Assembly: GCA_028023455.1 (NCBI GenBank)
Contig: JAQFVV010012418.1
Span: 6,441,244 to 6,505,243 of the forward strand
Source: Epiperipatus broadwayi
Lineage: Eukaryota > Onychophora > Udeonychophora > Euonychophora > Peripatidae
DNA: 64,000 nt
Direction: 5' to 3'
The position numbers and the translations under genes were made by a program. Below the pieces are notes generated by a model. The model was not told where the DNA came from. It did not search any database and saw only the letters and a program-made list of their open reading frames with translations. Positions 1 through 11,076 of the stretch are shown one piece after another. The stretch's first letter is position 1. Each line of letters starts with the position of its first letter.

Positions 1-110
1 TTATGTTCTTGAAATTGCTTTGCAAAGGAGAAACTGGTCTCACCAATATACATACTTTACATTCACATGGTATTTTATAGACACAGTTTTTGCTTTTCAG
101 CATTTTAAGT
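1..110 (-). pseudogene. Penelope-like element fragment, GIY-YIG endonuclease part
   Basis: Read on the - strand, the sequence gives NCVYKIPCECK and then, after a frameshift, YIGETSFSFAKQFQEH. This is the V-Y-K-I-P-C plus Y-I-G-E-T signature of the GIY-YIG endonuclease carried by Penelope-like retroelements. The fragment is cut by the window edge and is broken by the shift. It forms the left arm of an inverted pair with 222-540. Confidence 0.75.
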
Positions 111-298
111 TTAGGCTTTGTAGATATTAGAATTCCTCATAGTGTGGTATAGATCTGGAAATCTGTTCTGATAATAGTCTGCAATCACTATAACATCAGA
201 ACAGCATTCCAAAGCCATACTCCACTATGAGGAATTCTAACATCTATAAAGTCTAAACTTGAAATGCTGAAAAACAAAAACTGTGTCTATGAAATACA
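71..298. repeat. 228-bp inverted repeat centred at 184 (head-to-head PLE junction)
   Basis: The bases 71-172 and 195-298 are reverse complements with scattered mismatches; TGAGGAATTCTA and TAGAATTCCTCA are examples. The arms contain the start of the endonuclease signature, so the two PLE fragments diverge from this point. Confidence 0.8.
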
Positions 299-540
299 AT
301 GTGGATTATGGAAGAACATTTATTGACAAGATCAGTTACCCATTGAACAGTAATTGCAAAAATATAAACTGATGATTAAGAGAAAACATGGGTCTAAGGT
401 AGCAGAGCATATATGTACTAATGAATATATTTTGTTCAATTAGAAAAATACAAAAATATTGGCTAGAGATGAAAAGGTAAAGACTTTGCATTTACTGAAA
501 AATATTTTCATTATTCTTAAAACTATTTGAACAATGGGCA
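222..540 (+). pseudogene. Penelope-like element fragment, GIY-YIG endonuclease C-terminal part
   Basis: On the + strand NCVYEIQCGLWKNIY, followed later by KHGSKVAEHICTNEYILF and ILARDEKVKTLHLLKN, follows the order of a Penelope-like endonuclease: metal-finger cysteines, the A-E-H helix and a basic C-terminal helix. Stop codons and shifts break the frame. It is the inverted partner of the fragment at 1-110. Confidence 0.65.
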
Positions 541-3105
541 ATAACTAGGTGTTTGTGTACATATACATATTGTAACAGAAGAAAAATGAGAGAAATGAGA
601 AGAAAGGCTTTGTTAAACTCCATGAATTAAGGCACCAAATTCATATTGGAAGAAAAATGAACAAGAGAAATAAAGAGACATTTATATGTGCTACAAGTTT
701 AAAAATGAGAACATGAGAATTCCTTAAGAATGAATATCAATATAAATTATAAATAAATATATATATATGTTTATGTTTGCAATGAGATTCTAAATTATGA
801 TTAGTATATTACATATCTATTAATTTAAATAAGGTCATTAACTTGAAGTTATTAAATAACAATTTTATTTACAAAATAATAATAAAACAATTAATTAGTA
901 TACTTTAATAAATTAAATGTATGTGTTATAATATATTACACCTGCTTTAACTATAACATGGTATGAAGACTTTATACATTTAAAAAAAAAAACAAAGAAA
1001 ATATTTATTTGGTGCTTCCAATAGACAATAAAGGATTCCACCTTTATTGTTAAAAGGAGGTTGCCTTGACAACAGTTTGAGATTGTTGATTGTTATTGAT
1101 ATTGTGTTTGTCTAAGTGTTAACTAGTTTAAAAAATATATACATAACATATATAAAAATGTATTAATTTGTTCCAGTTATTAATCCACAAACAAAAACAA
1201 ATTATTAAATAAAATGTATTAGGATTATTTAAATATAAATTTAGAGTTATTAAGATTTTCTTTTGGTTAGTTATATGTTTATATGTTCATTCTCACATAT
1301 ATAAAACATACAACCTGCAAGAACAGTGATCAATATTTATCACAAAGAGTTCTCTAGTCTTCAAATCATTTTTATTAAGTTTGAATGGAGAAAGTCCCAA
1401 TGAAAAAGTGACAATATTTTAAAGTATAACATTTTCAAAAGTTTGTAGCTTTTCAAAAGTATCAGTAGTTTACTTAGCAAACTAATTAGTAATAATTCCT
1501 GGCAAGATTTTATACTGTAGTTGACATTAACTAATAAGTATTATGCTTTTTAAAATGATAATTATTTCTTTTGAAGTTATAATTTTCTTGGTTGGCATAC
1601 AAAGTCACATAAGTGCTTAATATAGTAATCCATATAATTAAACTTTTTCAGTATTCTTTTAAAACATAATTATTCCATTTAGTAAGTATTATTATTTTAT
1701 ACTTGGTAAATTATTGATCTGTTGATCCACATATAGATATATATTTATTTTCTCACACAATTAAAACTTTATCAGCATTTTAATTTTTTTTTCTAGAATA
1801 TTCCAATAACAATTTCCATTTAGTTGTTATTTTAAGTATCTCTCAAAAAATTACATTTGTCAATTTTGAAGTAAATGTCAAATTTCCTGTTTAGGTATTC
1901 ATATTGCTATTCATATAATACATTTTAAATATATACATATCACTTTTAAAAGAATATTTACTACAAAAAAGCAGCATTAACTGAAGTGACAAGTAAGAGA
2001 GAGTCCCCAGTTAAATAATGGGCTTATACAATCTTTACTAATTGACATAGAAATGAGATCATTGATTTAGATATGATTGTTAATATGTAACTTGAATTCA
2101 TCTCTTTTATTTAAAAAAAGAATTATCATTCTCTTTAATAGAGCTTCATGTATAAACTAGCATGCCAAACAATATATTTTTTTTTGATTTCAACAGAAAA
2201 ATATTTTAAAACAAAATAATAAAAGCTTTTTAAAATAACATAATTATAATGAATTTTAATTTATTCTTTAAAAAAATAAAATATATTTGTTTGTTTTAAT
2301 AAAAGATTATTATAAATAATATATTTTTAACAACAAATATTACTTTTAAAATATTCACAATTTAAAATCTATATGATAATCTTGAATTTACAAAATAATT
2401 CAAACATGCAAACATATATTATTTATACACACATGAAAATGTAATTGGTTATTTACTTATCTAAACTGATTGTTTTTTTTTTTAAATATGTGAACAGACA
2501 AAATATTATTGTCCCCTCCCCCCCCAATATATATCTTTAAACTTATAAATAAGTTTATAAGAGATATTGATTTAAATTTCCTTGTCATTTTACTTTTAAA
2601 ATAAAAATAACAAATTATGACTTTGTATTATTTAAAAAAATAAAAATAAAAATTGCGAATTATTTGGTATTTGGGTGCCTATAATAACTTCCAAAATTAC
2701 GATAAACATCACTTGACAATTTATTAACATATAAAATCATGACAATATTTTTTTTTAATATGATAGTGCTTATCTTAAGTCTTAATGGTAAAATATATAT
2801 ACTAAATCAAATACTTTTATGAATAGCAGATGAAATCATATGGTTCTGATTTGTCTGCTCATACACTGCTTATTAGTAGTATTAACATTATACCAGCATT
2901 TGTCATCATCTAGGTAATAGATGTTATAATCTTGAATAATTTCTGTTAGTTATATCCCAACAAAATGCCAACAAAACATTGATATTCAAAACAAGCATCC
3001 ACATACACAGAGAAATCTAAAATATATGTTTATATACATATAATTATAATATGCATTTAATTTAACATAATATTTAATTTGTTTTTTTTTTTTACTTTAT
3101 TTTAG
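541..3105. other. AT-rich stretch with no recognised gene
   Basis: This region has long A/T runs and short TA tracts but no open frame, RNA gene or repeat copy that I can place. It probably belongs to an upstream intron or 5' flank of the integrin gene, because the exon at 3106 has its own acceptor. Confidence 0.5.
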
Positions 3106-3179
3106 ATCTCCTGTAACATCAATGATATATTTCATTGATAGTTCAGTATTTATTTTTATGTATGGATTTGTTACAACAG
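3106..3179 (+). CDS. Integrin beta exon 1 (start codon and signal peptide, tentative)
   Basis: A long T-rich tract ending in TTTTAG precedes this short exon, and CAG/GTAAAAC follows it. The ATG at 3122 opens 19 codons, starting MIYFIDSSVFIFMYGF, plus one base. That base completes a codon with the two leading bases of the next exon, so the phase matches. The peptide is hydrophobic and would serve as a short signal sequence before the PSI domain. The frame is open back to the acceptor at 3105, so translation could begin in an earlier exon. The acceptor implies at least one upstream 5' untranslated exon. It was identified from splice signals, phase and composition rather than from homology. Confidence 0.6.
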
Positions 3180-3484
3180 GTAAAACATTCTTTTAATTTA
3201 TAAAATATTTCAGTATAAGTTTTATAATTTACATCAGACAATACTGGATTAAGAGATAAACTGACAAGGTATCCATTGGTGCCTTAGAACCTGCACTTCC
3301 TCTAAAAACAATTACCTGGAAGTATTGTTATATTTTCTTACTTTCTGAGAAGCTGCAAATATGGCAAAACATGAAATAATTAATTATTTTCTACTGATAG
3401 AAATGTCTACTTAACAAATACAAACCAATTCTATATTTAATAATGCTGTCTACATACTTTTTATTCTAATAAAAGTGATACAAA

Positions 3485-3885
3485 TGATCGTGCCCAATAG
3501 GATAATGGTGACTATGGTTATTAAAAAACCAAATGCATCAAACTCTATGGGTACTAAATTGAATTCAGATTATATGAGTACATAAGCAAATGAGCTTGGA
3601 TTGAAAATATTATTGTTTTTTAATTTTAAATTCATAGCTTTATAGTTAACTAAAAAGGCAAAAGGTGGCTGCTAGGGAGTTGCATTAGATCCTAAGATCT
3701 AGATGAAGTGCTCTCAGATTCGAAACTCCTCACTGTTGAAAAACACAGGCTAGAAACTAGACTGGGGATACTGTTTGAATATGCACTAAATAGGAATTTT
3801 ATGCACAGACCTTCTTGCATCCATTGATTACTCTGGCTTGCACTGAGTGACACTACTGAATGAAGAATTTTTACCTCTGTTTTAC
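3485..3885 (+). repeat. Dispersed repeat, copy 1 (intron 1)
   Basis: Blocks such as CCCAATAGGATAATGGTGAC, TTAGATCCTAAGATCTA, GGCTAGAAACTAGACTGG and CATTGATTACTCTGGCTT recur in the same order at about 7020-7400, with many point changes. The right end, GTGACACTACTGAATGAAG followed by CCTCTGT, is a decayed form of the terminal inverted repeat seen at 6704-6960. The family has no coding capacity. The rest of intron 1 (3180-3484 and 3886-5911) is AT-rich and shows nothing recognisable. Confidence 0.65.
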
Positions 3886-5911
3886 AAATGATGAAAATAG
3901 TAGCAAATGAACTGTTTGAAAAAATTAAATCTCTAAACAGTTTACATCGGAAATTATCAATTTGCTGTTAAAAACTACATTTTTTTTTAAAACAAGCAAT
4001 TGGACGTATATAGTTTCAAATATTCGGTTCGCATTGAGAATTTTACTGATAATTTCTATAACAGTAACAACAGCTAAATGAAGTTTTAGCACATTAAAAC
4101 TTACCAAATGATATTTGAGAGATTACAGTTTTTGGCCTTCTTATCTATTGAAAATAGTACTACTTAGAAAAAAGACATTAAAACCATGAAAAAAATCTCA
4201 ATTATAACTGATTAAATTACAGAATAAAATCAATAATTAATCATTTTGTTATATATTTAAAAATTTATTAATAATTTGAAAAGATATATAAAACTAGAGA
4301 GTACTTAAAAAAATTAGTTGTCACATACACAGAATCTCTCTAAGCATTAAATTATCTTGGTCCAGATTTCCATTACATTTTTTTTAAAAAAGCTTATCTA
4401 CATTTTTTAAAAATTCCTTACAATGTACAAGTTAAACCAGATATCATGGGATATAAATAAAAGTAGTTTTTACTTATTCTGTCAGCTTAATTTACCAATG
4501 GAAACATAAATGAGCTAAGCTAACTATACATGATTTATATGGTAATAATATTGGCTGAAATGAGATATGATATAAAATGGATTTTACTTAGATGAAGCCA
4601 TAAACTTCTACACATAAACTATATGTTCAAAAATCTTGATAACCACATAAAATATCCTCTCCCTCTGAAATTGTTATATACTGTAATAAACTTGTTTATT
4701 TCTTTTTTTCTTGTTATCAAATTACTCTTTCAGCCTTAATTTATTTTTTTCTTTTATTTTATTTTAATCAAAACTGTTTATTAGTTTTACTATTCTAACC
4801 TTGTACTCTCCATTAATCCTTATAAAATTGCCCTTTCATTAGCTTCAAATTTTTTCTGCTCTTCATACAATTTGATGATGATGACTGCTGGGGTAAGGAA
4901 ATAAAATAAATCATATGCTAAACTGCATTGTAAAGTGTCATTTAAGGTGTATATGGTGTATTATATTACATACACTTTATCCTGATTCAACTTCTACATG
5001 CAAAAAATGCATATTCAGTATTCTTTTATCAATTCCATATAAACTATAACTATCCCACAATTTTATTTCATATTTTATTTTATTTACTGGTATTTGAAGC
5101 TCTTCATCTAACATCAGACAACACCACTCTGACTTTAGTATGCATCTTCATCATCATCTTTAATAGCAGCCATTAGCAAATGAGTATGATCATTTCAAAA
5201 AGACAGAAAATAAGACTAATAATAATAACAATAATTATGCAATAATGATTATGCAGTAGAGATGTTTAGCAATGACTACAAACCAATCCATTAAACACAA
5301 ATGCCATGTAACATACACATTATGCTGGTTCATGATTATATTAATGTGATATTTTATGACACTATTTTTAACTTCTTTTGCACCAAATTTTTCTTTTTGA
5401 AAAACTTCAACACCACTTCTAATTGTAGTTCTTCAATTTATTCTATCCTCTACCACACTTTCCCAATGAAAACAATATTGTGTTTGTTTAAAATGTTTTT
5501 TGAGGTAATTTTTATAATGTAAACAAGTCTGAACTCACATAAAACTATTCTAAATTAACTTTAAAATATATTTAGACAATTTTGTATATTTATTTTACAT
5601 GTAAAATCCAACAATGATTTGACTTTGCAATAGAAAACTCTATAGTATCATTTGCTTTCATATTTTATATATTGTTTATTCTTATATAATTCCAAAATAT
5701 TTTTTAAATATATTTATTTCCATATCTTTCTCTATATATAATTCATTATTTAATTATTATTATTTTGTTTTAGTTTTTAAATTTCTATCTTATTTACTGG
5801 ATATGCATTATTGCAAGGATATCTCAAACATTTCCAGGTTTGTCTATTTAATTCTAAACTATTAAATAATATTATTGTAAGGTATGAATATTAACATAAT
5901 TATATTTTCAG

Positions 5912-6000
5912 AACCACCACTAAAAGCTTTCTGTCTGTCACATCAAACCTGTGGGGAATGCATTTCTGCTCATCATGAATGTGAGTGGTGTACAAAAGAG
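5912..6000 (+). CDS. Integrin beta exon 2 (PSI domain, first half)
   Basis: The exon has acceptor TTTTCAG and donor GAG/GTAAAT. After two carry-over bases it encodes 29 residues with the cysteine pattern of the integrin PSI domain: CLSHQTCGECISAHHECEWC holds five of the seven cysteines. The CGEC and C-x-WC pieces are the family hallmarks. In integrins this domain sits at the N-terminus, where a long-range disulfide helps keep the receptor in its resting state. The exon ends in phase 0. Confidence 0.93.
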
Positions 6001-6415
6001 GTAAATGTACTTTAAAAATTTATCCTATTTTATTTGTGAAGGAAAAAAAATCTTATGATAATTTTAGGCAATAATGGAAAAACAGTTTATAGATCATATT
6101 ATGAAAATCACAATACAAACATATTAAAAAGTACTGCAAACAAAAAAAAATTGTAGAATCTTGAATACAACAATTATTTATTTTTAGATTTATGATAATT
6201 AAAAATAAAATTTATTAAAAATTTCAAATATATAAATACCAATTTATACTTAAATATATATATAATTTTAAAAATATCTATTTATTTATTTTTAAATCCA
6301 TTTATTTAGTTTTGTAATTATAAAATGAGTCAAGATTTAGAATTTTCAATGGTTAATTAAATATTCTCAGATGCATATAAAATCTTTTATAAGTATATTG
6401 TATATCTTGTCCTAA

Positions 6416-6505
6416 GCTGATGGCTTAGTAGTAAGAGTCCTCATTTTGAGGATAGACGATCCTGGTTCAAAAAGCATTGAGAAGTGCAATGCCTCAGAAT
6501 TCTTT
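6416..6505 (+). repeat. tRNA-derived SINE head (candidate)
   Basis: TGGCTTAGTAGTAAG resembles the polymerase III box A, and GGTTCAAAAAG about 46 bases downstream resembles box B. This is the spacing of tRNA-derived SINEs. The folded tRNA shape is degenerate and no tail repeat is clear, so a free tRNA gene is unlikely. Confidence 0.5.
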
Positions 6506-6703
6506 ATGAGTTGATAATTATTTTTAAAATCACAGAATTTTTTTTAAAATTATAAATAGTAATAAAAAGGTCTGTTAATATAAAATATCATTCTTCCTTT
6601 TTATACTTTTTAAAAGCAATTAAATAAATAATCAGTTAAAATAGTTAAAGAGATAAAATTACTTTTTTGAAAAAAAAAAGAAAGAAATAGTGCAATATTC
6701 TAT

Positions 6704-6960
6704 ACACAGAGACAAAACTCTCCATACAGTAGCACAATTCAGTGCAAGTTGGGATAATCAATGGATGCAGGAAGGTTTTTGCATAAAATTTCTATCTAGT
6801 GCCTACTCATCTAATATTCCCAGACTAGTTTCTAGCTTGTGGCTTTCATCTGTGAGGTGCCTTGGAGCTCTGGACTTAGATTTTAGGATTTAATGCAACC
6901 CTCCAGCAGTCTGGTTTGCCCTGAGTGGCACTACTATATGGAGAGTTTTTGCCTCTGTGT
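6704..6960. mobile_element. MITE-like element with about 32-bp terminal inverted repeats
   Basis: The left end, ACACAGAGACAAAACTCTCC (continuing to 6735), is matched in reverse complement by GGAGAGTTTTTGCCTCTGTGT at 6940-6960 and its inward extension. The 257-bp unit has no coding frame. Its core (CATCTGTGAGGTGCCTTGGA region) matches the copies at 3485 and 7200 in the opposite orientation. The same terminal sequence forms the short hairpin at 14927-14998. Target duplication was not established. Confidence 0.65.
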
Positions 6961-6984
6961 AAAAGTTTGTGTAAGCATAAAGAA

Positions 6985-7440
6985 TGGTGGTCATGTGGAT
7001 GTTGGTTCAATACAACTCCTTCCCAATAGGATTATGATGCTGTGGTTATTAAAGAACCAAAAATACCAAAAAGTATGGATGCTGAACTGAGTTCAGATCC
7101 ATACAGCTATACAAGCTAATGAGTTTGAATTGAAAACATTATTGTGTTTTCATTTTAGACTCAAAGCTTTATAGTTAGCTAATAAGGTAAATGGTGGCTG
7201 ATAAAGGTTTTCATTAGATCCTAAGATCTAAGTGCAGTGCTTTTAGATCCAAGGTTCCTCACTGATGAAAGCCATAAGCTAGAAACTAGTCTGGAGATAT
7301 TGGACAAGTAGGGACTAGATAGGTATTTTAAACAAAAACCTTTCTGCATCCATTGATTACTCTGGCTTACACTGAGTGACACTATTGTATGGAGAGTGTG
7401 TAAACATCTTGTGTAAGCATAAAGAATGGTGATCATGGGG
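6985..7440 (+). repeat. Dispersed repeat, copy 2
   Basis: This copy parallels 3485-3885 block by block, including CCCAATAGGATTATGATG, ATTAGATCCTAAGATCTA and AAGCTAGAAACTAGTCTGG. It ends with CACTATTGTATGGAGAGT, the terminal repeat of the MITE-like family. ATAAAGAATGGTG occurs at both ends of the copy (near 6980 and 7419), which may mark a duplication at the insertion. Confidence 0.6.
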
Positions 7441-9375
7441 TGTTTAGTGGTTTAATTAAATCAAGCAATAGGTAAATAGTGAAGACATTATAATTCATAT
7501 AATAAATAGTAAAAATTAAACCAAAGCTAATTATAATGATCAAAAGTATGATGAAAGAAAACCAGAAATGAAGCATGTTGTGAAAATTTATAAATAAGAG
7601 GATTAAAAAGTTTCATCTGGAGAATTTGTTATATATAAGAATATTAAAAATTTCCAAGTGATAAAAAAAAATAAGAGAAAAATATGGAAGAAAATGATTT
7701 GGTAGTTTTTTTCCAAGGTTTGATTTTTTATAAAATTATTATTTATGTTCCATTATCTTTCTAAATTGCTATGGTAATTTTATTTGTACAAAACTTGTCT
7801 GGAATGTGGCCAATTTAAATTCATTATTATGTGAATTTAACCAGATAAAATTTTGATTATTTTAATTGCATCAAAAGAGAATAAATGAGACCACAGTATG
7901 CTAAAACTGATCAATGCATGAGCAAACATTCATAAACTGCCTATATGTATTTTTAAATTCCTTTTACACAAAATTCTCATTAAAAGATTCCATGCAGTTA
8001 CCTAGAAAGCATGATTTTATGATCTGAATAAATCTCAGACTTTCTTATTTATTGACATGTTTTGTGTTTACACATTGTCTGTCCATATTATTTTAATTTT
8101 GTGAGGGTAAATCTCTTTAGGAGTTATTTACTCAATGTATACTGAGGAAAATTTTATAATAGTTTTTAAATAAAAAATAATTTAAATTTATAATTTATCT
8201 AAAATATTTTTAGCTTTAAATAAATTTCTTTATTGATGATATTGTTCTATAAATATATAATTTATTACTAAAATAAAATTTCCAAATCATAATAACTGTT
8301 TGGAAAATATTTTAAATCTCTAAAAATCTTTTATCGTCTCTATATTAAAATGAAGTATTTTAGATAGGTTGTGATGTTTCAATAACTAAGTTTAAACTCA
8401 CTTTCTTGCATTCTTGCAATTATCTGCAGTATTTGTTTGTGGGTTTTGCATTTATTGCTAAAAAAGAAAAATGAAACCTATTGTTCTGATTACATATATC
8501 AGATTATTAATTTCTTTCTATATTTATAAAGTTGAAATATTATTTTTTAGTAATTTTTATTTTTTAATTTATTGTTTTAAGAAATAATTTAAAAATTGGG
8601 AAAATATAATGAAGAATAAAAGTAAATTCTTTAAAATAAAGATTATTCAAATGACTTTAGGAGCTATCATAAAAAGATGCACACAGACTAACTAGTTTTA
8701 CTTTAATGTTCAAAAATATTTGTGTTTACACATAAAATCAATTTGTTTGTTTTATATTGAATTTAAATCATTTATTTAAAAATTTTAAATCTTTAAACAT
8801 TAAGTTACAAATAAATTTTATTTCTGTATGTCAATTTTTCAAATTAATTTTTATGATTATGTAAAAATAAATATATTTCATATAATGTTCAACACATTTT
8901 TAATAAGAATTGTGATTTAATTAGTGGTTATTAATATTAAATAAAGAAAATCAATAGTTTGTTTCTTACAGGGGAGAGGGAATCATGAGACACTTGAGCA
9001 TCAGACATGACAGAGTCGAGCTTTGATTCAGGGATATTTAGCTCTTAAATATGTTACTCTATCATGGCAATAATCTGGGCAGTATACATAAATATTTATA
9101 AAATCTCATAGTTAACTTTTTGAAATGATGTTTATTTAAATCATATCTTCATGTAATTATTATTCATTAGCTGCATTGTAATATCAAATATTACTCTTCG
9201 TGTTTAAAAATGTTTTTTTTATGTATAACATGTAAATAAACATTATTTAAAAATCTATTAGTCTAAAAAATAGCATAAAGCTTTTATTCAAGATTTAATT
9301 TGGTAAGGCCCAAGTAATGAAATTTCTCAGGTAAAAATATGAATTTGGTGAAAGTTTTCTGTTACTTTTTATTAT
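7441..9375. other. AT-rich intron 2 sequence with no recognised gene
   Basis: No coding frame or RNA gene can be supported. A less AT-rich patch at about 8970-9080 (GGGAGAGGGAATCATGAGAC onward) looks like a decayed repeat but matches nothing else in the window. Confidence 0.45.
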
Positions 9376-9504
9376 AATAATCTTTTATAGTTAAGATTTT
9401 ACTTCATTAACGCTTAAATAAATTAATATATATATATATGTGCTCTGCGCACAGGTAATGAAGCTATGAATAAATTGTCAAAATTTTTACTGCCAAGCGC
9501 TTTC

Positions 9505-9522
9505 GGGACAGTCTACAGTCCC
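9505..9522 (-). other. Terminal stem-loop of the Penelope-like element
   Basis: GGGAC and GTCCC pair around an eight-base loop and are followed on the element strand by GAAAGCG. The same structure, with one changed base, lies at 13011-13028 in the + copy. The position is where many PLE terminal repeats carry hammerhead ribozymes, and GAAA after a helix fits that fold, but the CUGANGA core is not visible. Confidence 0.45.
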
Positions 9523-9570
9523 ATATTCATGGCGAGTTATTCTGTTAATAACTGTAAAACTATGCAAATT

Positions 9571-11020
9571 TTATGCAAATTTATATGCAGATGTTACGTG
9601 GACCATTTATGAGATAGGGAATAGCAGGCCTCTCTTCTGTTGATTGCTGATGGGTCAGCCGCAATGAAGTAAGCTTCCCTAACTTTACGTTTGGTGTCAT
9701 TTGTTTCAGAGCAAACGACACTGGCTGTGGTAGGTAGAAAAGCATGTCCAGAATTTCTCTTGTGTTCAACTTAATCGAATTACCTTCATACTTTGTTTTG
9801 GTTTTATTGTAAAAGTATCAGTGTTGAGCTACTCTGGTGGCAATGTTAGTTTTGATCTCTCCATAATATGTTGCCATACAATTTCTTTGGGGGCAGGTAA
9901 TTTTGTACACAACTTGAGGGATGAGTTCAGGTTTGATCCTGTTTTTGGTATTATTTATCAGTCTATTGGTGTTGGGAGGTGAATGAAAAGTGACTTCAAA
10001 GTCACATGATAGTTGATTGGTAAGGCTTTTAGCTGTAGAGTGAACGTATGGGATTAAGATTCTTGGTTTGTTTTCTTTCTTGTGGTTGTGGTTTATTTTA
10101 TAGAAAAATTTGTTGACTTTTCTGTTGATGGATGAATAAGTGTGTCCTATTTTCCTTAAATCAGTTATATAATTGATGAGATTTTTTTCTTTTATCTGCC
10201 TCATATTTGCACAAGTTATGGTTCCTAAACATGAATGAAGAGAGGTCTGCAAGTTTGTGTGAGTGAGGCACGTAAGAATTAGGATTTGTCAAGCCTCTTA
10301 CTTCCAAAGGTTTGACTACCATTTGGTAGTCCAGCTTATCTATATTTTTGCTAACACATAGGTCAAGGTATTTGACCTGTTTGTTTTGGTTTTCCCAAGT
10401 AGTAGTAAAAGTAAGCTTGGTATTTTTATGGAGGTTATTGTGAAGGTTAGAGATGATGTCTTCTGGGGCAGCAACGAATATGTCATCAATGTAGCACTTA
10501 TATATCATATGTGGGGTTGACATGAAGAGTGCAGGTAGTATTAGCTTCTCGTAATGGTCAAGTACAATGCTTGCCATTATACCACTAAGTGGGAGGCCCA
10601 TCGGCCATCCATTGTTCATACTAAACCACTTATCTTTGAAAACAGCAATTATATTTAAATCAAGCCATTTTAAAAAATCGATGATGAATTTGGCACATGT
10701 AGGTGGGCAGTTTCTTGTAATTAATTTATTGTTGACTATTTCGATAGATTGTTTACGGTCAATGGAGCACTCTGCCATATCAAATGATGCGATTTTAAAA
10801 TTAGCTGGTATAAACGCGTGTTTAATTTTTCCTACAAACATGAAAGATGATTTAATGGTGTAATTGCCAAAGCCTAATATATCAATAAGCCAGCAATTGA
10901 CCAAAACTGCCGTGTTGAAATAGTGTGCCTTGCCAAAATCAATCATAAAGTCTCAAAGGTTTATCAGGCTTGTGCAGCTTAATGTTAGTGAAGATTCTAG
11001 GAGGAGAAGAGGTTGATGGG
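9571..11020 (-). pseudogene. PLE reverse transcriptase/GIY-YIG, 5'-truncated broken copy
   Basis: This is the - strand arm of the dimer. Two main open pieces (10946-10161 and 10252-9818) cover the reverse transcriptase, including NNGWPMGLPLSGIMAS, and the endonuclease with VVYKITCPQRNC and TYYGE. A shift in an A-run near 10190 breaks the frame. Two codons present in the + copy (LY of AELYGSID) are deleted, and the YIDD box is preceded by KC instead of MR. The N-terminal part is missing because the copy stops at the dimer junction. It is very close in sequence to the + copy, so both derive from one recent source. Confidence 0.85.
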
Positions 11021-11076
11021 TTGATGCGCTCAATAGCAACAAGTTTGTCAACCTTACAAACACAAACATTCCGCAC

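Noticed and set aside
9480-9660. Hammerhead ribozyme in the PLE end
   Set aside because: A helix followed by GAAAG is present, but no CUGANGA core lies at the required place. CTGATGGGTC near 9646 is not followed by a matching stem and GAAA.
10567-10863. Separate genes antisense to the Penelope-like arms (also 11283-11603, 11670-11972)
   Set aside because: These frames mirror the reverse transcriptase coding strand and appear in both arms only because the arms are inverted copies.
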